From: an uncultured Burkholderiales bacterium
GTDB taxonomy: Bacteria; Pseudomonadota; Gammaproteobacteria; Burkholderiales; Burkholderiaceae_E
Length of the DNA stretch: 16,948 bases
Direction of reading: 5' to 3'
Assembly: GCA_903923345.1 (NCBI GenBank)
Contig: CAIXXI010000119.1
Coordinates: 1 to 16,948 of the forward strand
This document shows positions 13,683 to 16,948 of this stretch, one piece after another. The notes under the pieces are model-generated. The model had not been told where the DNA came from. It did not search any database and saw nothing but the letters and a program-made list of their open reading frames with translations. The first letter of the stretch is position 1. The number at the start of each line of letters is the position of its first letter. The position numbers and the translations under genes are program-made.

Positions 13683-14567
13683 ATGGATGTTGATCTGTCG
13701 CCCGCCGTCAAGGCTGCGGTTCTGGCCGAAGCGCTGCCCTACATCCGTCGATTCCATGGCAAGACCATCGTCGTCAAGTACGGCGGCAATGCCATGACCG
13801 ATGAGCGACTCAAGCGCAGCTTTGCCCATGACATCGTGATGCTGCGACTGGTCGGCATCAATCCGGTGGTGGTGCACGGCGGGGGTCCCCAGATCGAGCA
13901 GTTGCTGTCACGGGTCGGCAAGAAGGGCGAGTTCGTCCAGGGCATGCGGGTCACCGACGAGGAGACCATGGACATCGTCGAGATGGTGCTCGCCGGCCAG
14001 GTCAACAAGGAAATCGTCGAGCTGATCAATCAGGCCGGCGGCAAGGGCGTGGGCCTGACCGGTCAGGATGGCGGGCTGGTGCGGGCCAAGAAGCTGATGA
14101 TCGACAATCCGGAGCATCCGGGTGAGACGGTTGATATCGGCCAGGTGGGCGTGATCGAGTCGATCGATCCGGCCATCATCCAGACCCTGACCGGCAATGG
14201 CTTCATCCCGGTGATCGCCCCGATCGGCTCGGGTCAGGGCGGGGAGACCTACAACATCAATGCCGACCTGGTGGCCGGCAAGGTCGCGGAAATCCTTAAG
14301 GCCGAAAAGCTCATCCTGATGACCAACACCACCGGCGTGCTCGACAAGGAAGGCAATCTGCTCACCGGCCTGACCGCCAAGCGAATCGATGAGCTCTTTG
14401 CCGACGGCACCTTGTCCGGCGGCATGCTGCCGAAGATCTCCTCGGCACTCGATGCAGCCAAGGGTGGTGTCAATGCAGTCCACATCATCGACGGACGGGT
14501 TGATCACGCGCTGCTGCTCGAAATCCTGACCGACCAGGGCGTCGGCACGATGATTCGCAGTCACTGA
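13683..14567 (+). CDS. argB: Acetylglutamate kinase ArgB
   Basis: Cytoplasmic kinase that phosphorylates N-acetyl-L-glutamate with ATP, the second step of arginine synthesis. The 294 residues have the amino-acid-kinase fold: KYGGNAM (32-38), VHGGGPQI (64-71) with the Gly-rich phosphate loop, the MRVTDEETMDIVEMVLAGQVNKEIV substrate region, NINADLVAGKVAEIL, LMTNTTGVLDKEGNL and GGMLPKISSALDA. The N-terminal helix SPAVKAAVLAEALPYIRRF precedes the kinase core. In this family such a helix goes with hexameric, arginine-inhibited enzymes, while the shorter E. coli type lacks it; arginine feedback is therefore inferred. It is divergent from cobS and followed closely by the HAD gene. Identification is certain. 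Confidence 0.98.
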   Translation: MDVDLSPAVKAAVLAEALPYIRRFHGKTIVVKYGGNAMTDERLKRSFAHDIVMLRLVGINPVVVHGGGPQIEQLLSRVGKKGEFVQGMRVTDEETMDIVEMVLAGQVNKEIVELINQAGGKGVGLTGQDGGLVRAKKLMIDNPEHPGETVDIGQVGVIESIDPAIIQTLTGNGFIPVIAPIGSGQGGETYNINADLVAGKVAEILKAEKLILMTNTTGVLDKEGNLLTGLTAKRIDELFADGTLSGGMLPKISSALDAAKGGVNAVHIIDGRVDHALLLEILTDQGVGTMIRSH

Positions 14568-14632
14568 TGGACACCGCCGGCCGCGCGCAGGCGCTTGCGA
14601 CGGCCACAACGGGTGGGCGGCCCGACCGATGA
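14567..14632 (+). CDS. Candidate 21-codon coupling ORF between argB and the HAD gene
   Basis: The ATG at 14567 overlaps the argB stop as TGATG, and its TGA (14630-14632) overlaps the HAD start as ATGA. The frame therefore bridges the gap exactly. The peptide would read MDTAGRAQALATATTGGRPDR, which resembles nothing I know. Terminating ribosomes could re-initiate here and hand over to the HAD gene. In GC-rich DNA a stop-free run of this length is not rare, so the evidence is the two overlaps only. Confidence 0.3.
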   Translation: MDTAGRAQALATATTGGRPDR

Positions 14633-15363
14633 GACGACCTGAGCGCGCGCACGACGGCCCATCGGTGCGGCGGCCGATCTGGCTGCTCGATCTGGACAAC
14701 ACCCTGCACGACGCGGTCGACGAGATCATGCCGCGCATCGACCGGGCGATGACCCGTTTCGTGATGGATCGGGTGGGGCTGGCCGAGGCACCCGCCAGTG
14801 CATTGCGCACCCACTACTGGCAGCGTTATGGCGCCACTTTGCTGGGCATGGTCCGGCATCACGGTGTCGACCCGCACCATTTTCTGCGCGATACCCATGA
14901 GTTTCCCGACCTGAATCGGCTGGTTCGCCGCGACGTGCGTCTGATGCACCTGCTGCGACGCTTGCCCGGGCGCAAGATCATCGTCACCAATGCGCCCGCT
15001 CACTACGCCGGCGGCGTGATCGCGGCACTGGGCATTGCACCCTTGCTCGACGGGGTGATCGCCATCGAGGACATGCGTTTTGCCGGCCGGCTCATGCCCA
15101 AGCCGTCGCGTCCGATGCTGCGCAAGTTGCTCGCCCGGATTCGCCAGCCGGCCAGTGCCTGCGTGCTGGTCGAGGACACGGTGGTCAACCTGCGGGCGGC
15201 GCGGCATTGCGGCGTGCGCACGGTTTGGGTCAGCGGCATTTCATATCGTTCCAAACCGGTATGGCGCAGGCCTCGTCGCGGCCATGCCGGCATAGACGTT
15301 CAGTTGTCATCGGTTGTACAGTTAGCGCGCACTCCGCTCGCACGCCTTGCCAATGGTCACTGA
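14629..15363 (+). CDS. HAD-family pyrimidine 5'-nucleotidase (SDT1-like)
   Basis: HAD hydrolase of 244 residues, in the group annotated as pyrimidine 5'-nucleotidases that dephosphorylate UMP/CMP-type nucleotides. Motif I is LLDLDNTLHDA (nucleophile D21, acid D23), motif II IIVTNAP (T120), motif III MPKP (K158) and motif IV VLVEDTVVNLRAA (D183), with cap helices between ~30 and 105. HYWQRYGATLLGMVRHHGVDPHHFLRDTHEF is typical of the bacterial SDT1-like group. The position between argB and slmA is the usual Burkholderiales arrangement. The first 15 residues (MRRPERAHDGPSVRR) are poorly conserved in type, so a later start cannot be excluded. The last 11 bases overlap slmA. Substrate preference is inferred from the family. 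Confidence 0.85.
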   Translation: MRRPERAHDGPSVRRPIWLLDLDNTLHDAVDEIMPRIDRAMTRFVMDRVGLAEAPASALRTHYWQRYGATLLGMVRHHGVDPHHFLRDTHEFPDLNRLVRRDVRLMHLLRRLPGRKIIVTNAPAHYAGGVIAALGIAPLLDGVIAIEDMRFAGRLMPKPSRPMLRKLLARIRQPASACVLVEDTVVNLRAARHCGVRTVWVSGISYRSKPVWRRPRRGHAGIDVQLSSVVQLARTPLARLANGH

Positions 15364-15985
15364 CTCCGATTCAACCGATTCTCCTTCGCCCCAGAAGCCC
15401 GCGGGCCGAACCCGACCCAAACCCGGCGAGCGCCGGCTGCAGATCCTGCAGATGCTGGCCACGATGCTGCAGGAACCCGGGGGTGAGCGGATTACCACCG
15501 CCGCACTGGCCGCAAGACTCGATGTCTCGGAGGCGGCGCTGTACCGGCATTTCGCCAGCAAGGCGCAAATGTTCGAGGGGCTGATCCAGTTCATCGAGCA
15601 GACCCTGTTCGGGCTGATCAATCAGATCACCACGCAGGAACCGGACCCCTTGCGCCAGCTGCGCTCGATCCTGCAGATGTTGCTGAGTTTCGCTGAGCAC
15701 AACCCGGGGATGACCCGGGTGCTGATTGGTGATGCGCTGGTCAACGAGCATGACCGCCTTCAGGCCCGGATCAATCAGCTCGTCGACCGGGTCGAGGCCT
15801 CGGTGCGTCAGTGTTTCAGGGGCGCCATCGAGCAGGGGCAGCTGGCGGCTTCCGAAGACCCGGCCAGCCGCGCTGACTTGCTGGTTGCCTACGTCCTGGG
15901 GCGCTGGATGCGGTATGCCAAGACCGGCTTCAAGCGTGCTCCCGCAGAGGGGCTCGAGGTGCAGCTCAGGCGTCTGGTGGGCTGA
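15353..15985 (+). CDS. slmA: Nucleoid occlusion factor SlmA (TetR family)
   Basis: SlmA is a TetR-type DNA-binding protein that blocks FtsZ ring formation over the nucleoid. The ATG at 15353 gives 210 residues; a TTG two codons earlier is less likely. A Ser/Pro/Lys-rich N-terminus (~1-25) precedes the TetR helix-turn-helix at ~45-70 (ERITTAALAARLDVSEAALYRHFASKAQMF), which closely resembles E. coli SlmA as recalled. FGLINQI, AEHNPGMTRVLIGDALVNEHDRLQARINQL and the C-terminal FKRAPAEGL further match the family. It overlaps the HAD gene end by 11 bases, pointing to coupling, and its 3' end overlaps the convergent moeB-like gene by 20 bases. Identification is strong. Confidence 0.93.
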   Translation: MVTDSDSTDSPSPQKPAGRTRPKPGERRLQILQMLATMLQEPGGERITTAALAARLDVSEAALYRHFASKAQMFEGLIQFIEQTLFGLINQITTQEPDPLRQLRSILQMLLSFAEHNPGMTRVLIGDALVNEHDRLQARINQLVDRVEASVRQCFRGAIEQGQLAASEDPASRADLLVAYVLGRWMRYAKTGFKRAPAEGLEVQLRRLVG

Positions 15986-16754
15986 GTCGGCTGAGTCGGC
16001 GCCCGGCTGCGCCGCTGCACACCGGGCAGCCTGGATCCCGCGGGATCTGGATGGTGCTGGTGTGCAGGCTGCGGGCATCGAGCAGGAGCAGGCGTCCGAC
16101 CAGCGCCTGGCCGAATCCACCCAGAATCTTGAGCGCCTCCGCCGCCTGCATCGTGCCGATGATGCCGGTCAGCGGCGCGAAGACACCCATCGTGGCGCAC
16201 TGCACCTCGTCGACCTCGCCGGTATCCGGGAAGAGGCAGTGGTAGCAGGGTGAGTCGTCGATTCGGGGGTCGAAGACCGCGAGCTGGCCGTCAAAGCGCA
16301 CCGCAGCACCGGACACCAGTGGAACCCCGGCGTCGACACAGGCCCGGTTGATTGCATGCCGGGTTGCGAAGTTGTCGCAGCAGTCGAGCACGACATCGGC
16401 TGCGGCCACCTGCTCGAGCAGTGACGCATCGTCCAGGCGCTGCCCGATGGCGACCACTTCGATACCTGGATTGGCCTGGAGCAGCGACTGCCGCCCTGAC
16501 TCGGCTTTGGGCTGACCCAGTCGGTCGTCGCGGTGCAGGATCTGGCGCTGCAGATTGGTGAGATCGACGGTATCGCCATCGGCCAGCACGATTTTTCCGA
16601 CGCCGGCGCACGCCAGATACAGGGCAGCAGGGGAACCGAGGCCGCCGACTCCAACCACCAGTGCGGTGCTGGCCAGCAGTCGCTCCTGCGCTTCAACACC
16701 GATCTCGTCGAGCAGGATGTGCCGACTGTATCGAAGCAGTTGCGCGTCGTTCAT
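15966..16754 (-). CDS. moeB: MoeB/ThiF-type adenylyltransferase (E1-like, HesA/MoeB/ThiF family)
   Basis: ATP-dependent enzyme that adenylates the C-terminal Gly-Gly of a sulfur-carrier protein such as MoaD (molybdopterin) or ThiS (thiamine). The 262 residues start MNDAQLLRYSRHILLDEIG. Visible are nucleotide loop GVGGLGSP (35-42), adenylation Asp59/Asp61 and R70 (DLTNLQRQILH), D127 in CCDNF, the CATMGVFAPLTGIIG stretch with C186, and two zinc-binding pairs C170-x2-C173 and C243-x2-C246. There is no rhodanese domain. It lies 57 bases after the probable S41 protease gene on the same strand, a known Burkholderiales neighbourhood. MoeB versus ThiF cannot be settled from sequence here, as neither pathway's other genes are present; moeB is the conventional label. 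Confidence 0.85.
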   Translation of the reverse strand: MNDAQLLRYSRHILLDEIGVEAQERLLASTALVVGVGGLGSPAALYLACAGVGKIVLADGDTVDLTNLQRQILHRDDRLGQPKAESGRQSLLQANPGIEVVAIGQRLDDASLLEQVAAADVVLDCCDNFATRHAINRACVDAGVPLVSGAAVRFDGQLAVFDPRIDDSPCYHCLFPDTGEVDEVQCATMGVFAPLTGIIGTMQAAEALKILGGFGQALVGRLLLLDARSLHTSTIQIPRDPGCPVCSGAAGRRLSRLSPPDA

Positions 16755-16811
16755 CGTGGGGGCGTCGCTGCGGCCGGGCAGCAGCAGCCGGTGGTCAGCC
16801 CGGTCCGTGCG

Positions 16812-16948
16812 TCACTTTGCCGCCGGTTTGACGGCAGGTGTTGCGGGTGTTGCGGAGGCCGAGGGTGCGGCGGTGTCGGCCACGGCCACCTTCTTGGCGA
16901 TCTGAACTGGCTGCCCTTTCAGGTGGTTGAGCGCCTGCTGAAGCTGGA
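16812..16948 (-). CDS. C-terminal tail of a probable S41-family C-terminal processing protease (5' part outside window)
   Basis: On the minus strand a frame is open from the window edge to TGA at 16812-16814, giving 44 codons. It starts QLQQALNHLKGQPVQIAKKV and ends in an Ala/Pro/Thr-rich tail, PAVKPAAK. The D/QLQQALNHLKG-like end followed by a low-complexity tail, directly upstream of a moeB/thiF gene, is where Burkholderiales carry the ctpA-type S41 peptidase. No catalytic residue lies in this fragment, so the assignment rests on tail resemblance and gene order. Confidence 0.5.
   Translation of the reverse strand, partial: QLQQALNHLKGQPVQIAKKVAVADTAAPSASATPATPAVKPAAK

Noticed and set aside
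13908..14810. A 300-codon minus-strand frame opposite argB and the HAD gene start.
   Set aside because: It is antisense to certain genes, has shadow-like composition, and has no Shine-Dalgarno or recognisable motif.

Overview
The window is a GC-rich, densely coded stretch of chromosome, most likely from a betaproteobacterium of the order Burkholderiales. The evidence is gene content and order: argB, a HAD pyrimidine 5'-nucleotidase and slmA in a row; a moeB/thiF-type gene just downstream of what looks like the tail of a C-terminal processing protease; a STAS/TPR-like protein gene directly before hslV; and HslV, HslU and ThrH sequences of the proteobacterial type. I see no rRNA, tRNA, CRISPR array, insertion sequence or phage gene. 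No gene-free stretch reaches 300 bases; the longest is the ~140-base divergent region between livG and hslU.

Layout. (1) 3-1928, plus strand: the 3' part of a STAS-domain gene with an internal duplication, then hslV. (2) 1966-8572, minus strand: a seven-gene transport operon, read livG-livF-livK2-livK1-livH-livM-thrH. It encodes a complete branched-chain amino-acid type (HAAT) ABC importer with two tandem paralogous binding proteins, and ends with the phosphoserine/homoserine phosphotransferase gene thrH. (3) 8716-10059, plus: hslU, separated from hslV by the whole transport operon. (4) 10188-12200, plus: a soluble hybrid histidine kinase (GAF-like sensor, coiled coil, HisKA-HATPase, receiver). 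(5) 12249-13578, minus: a CobS-like membrane protein and a CobC-like histidine phosphatase, both assignable to the end of cobalamin assembly, although the CobS-like protein lacks the family's signature acidic motifs. (6) 13683-15985, plus: argB, the HAD phosphatase and slmA, closely packed or overlapping. (7) 15966-16948, minus: a MoeB/ThiF-type E1-like enzyme and the last 44 codons of a gene that is probably a S41 protease.

How the parts work together. HslV and HslU form one two-component protease although their genes are split here. LivG/F/H/M with either binding protein form one importer; its true substrate cannot be read from sequence. ArgB, the nucleotidase and SlmA are a conserved neighbourhood rather than a pathway.

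The window is mostly ordinary housekeeping chromosome, and I do not see a convincing new multi-gene system. The points most worth checking are the CobS-like protein without its catalytic motifs, the duplicated STAS protein, the hslV/hslU split, the twin binding-protein genes with a strong intercistronic stem-loop and a probable gene-conversion tract, and a 21-codon ORF that exactly bridges argB and the HAD gene.
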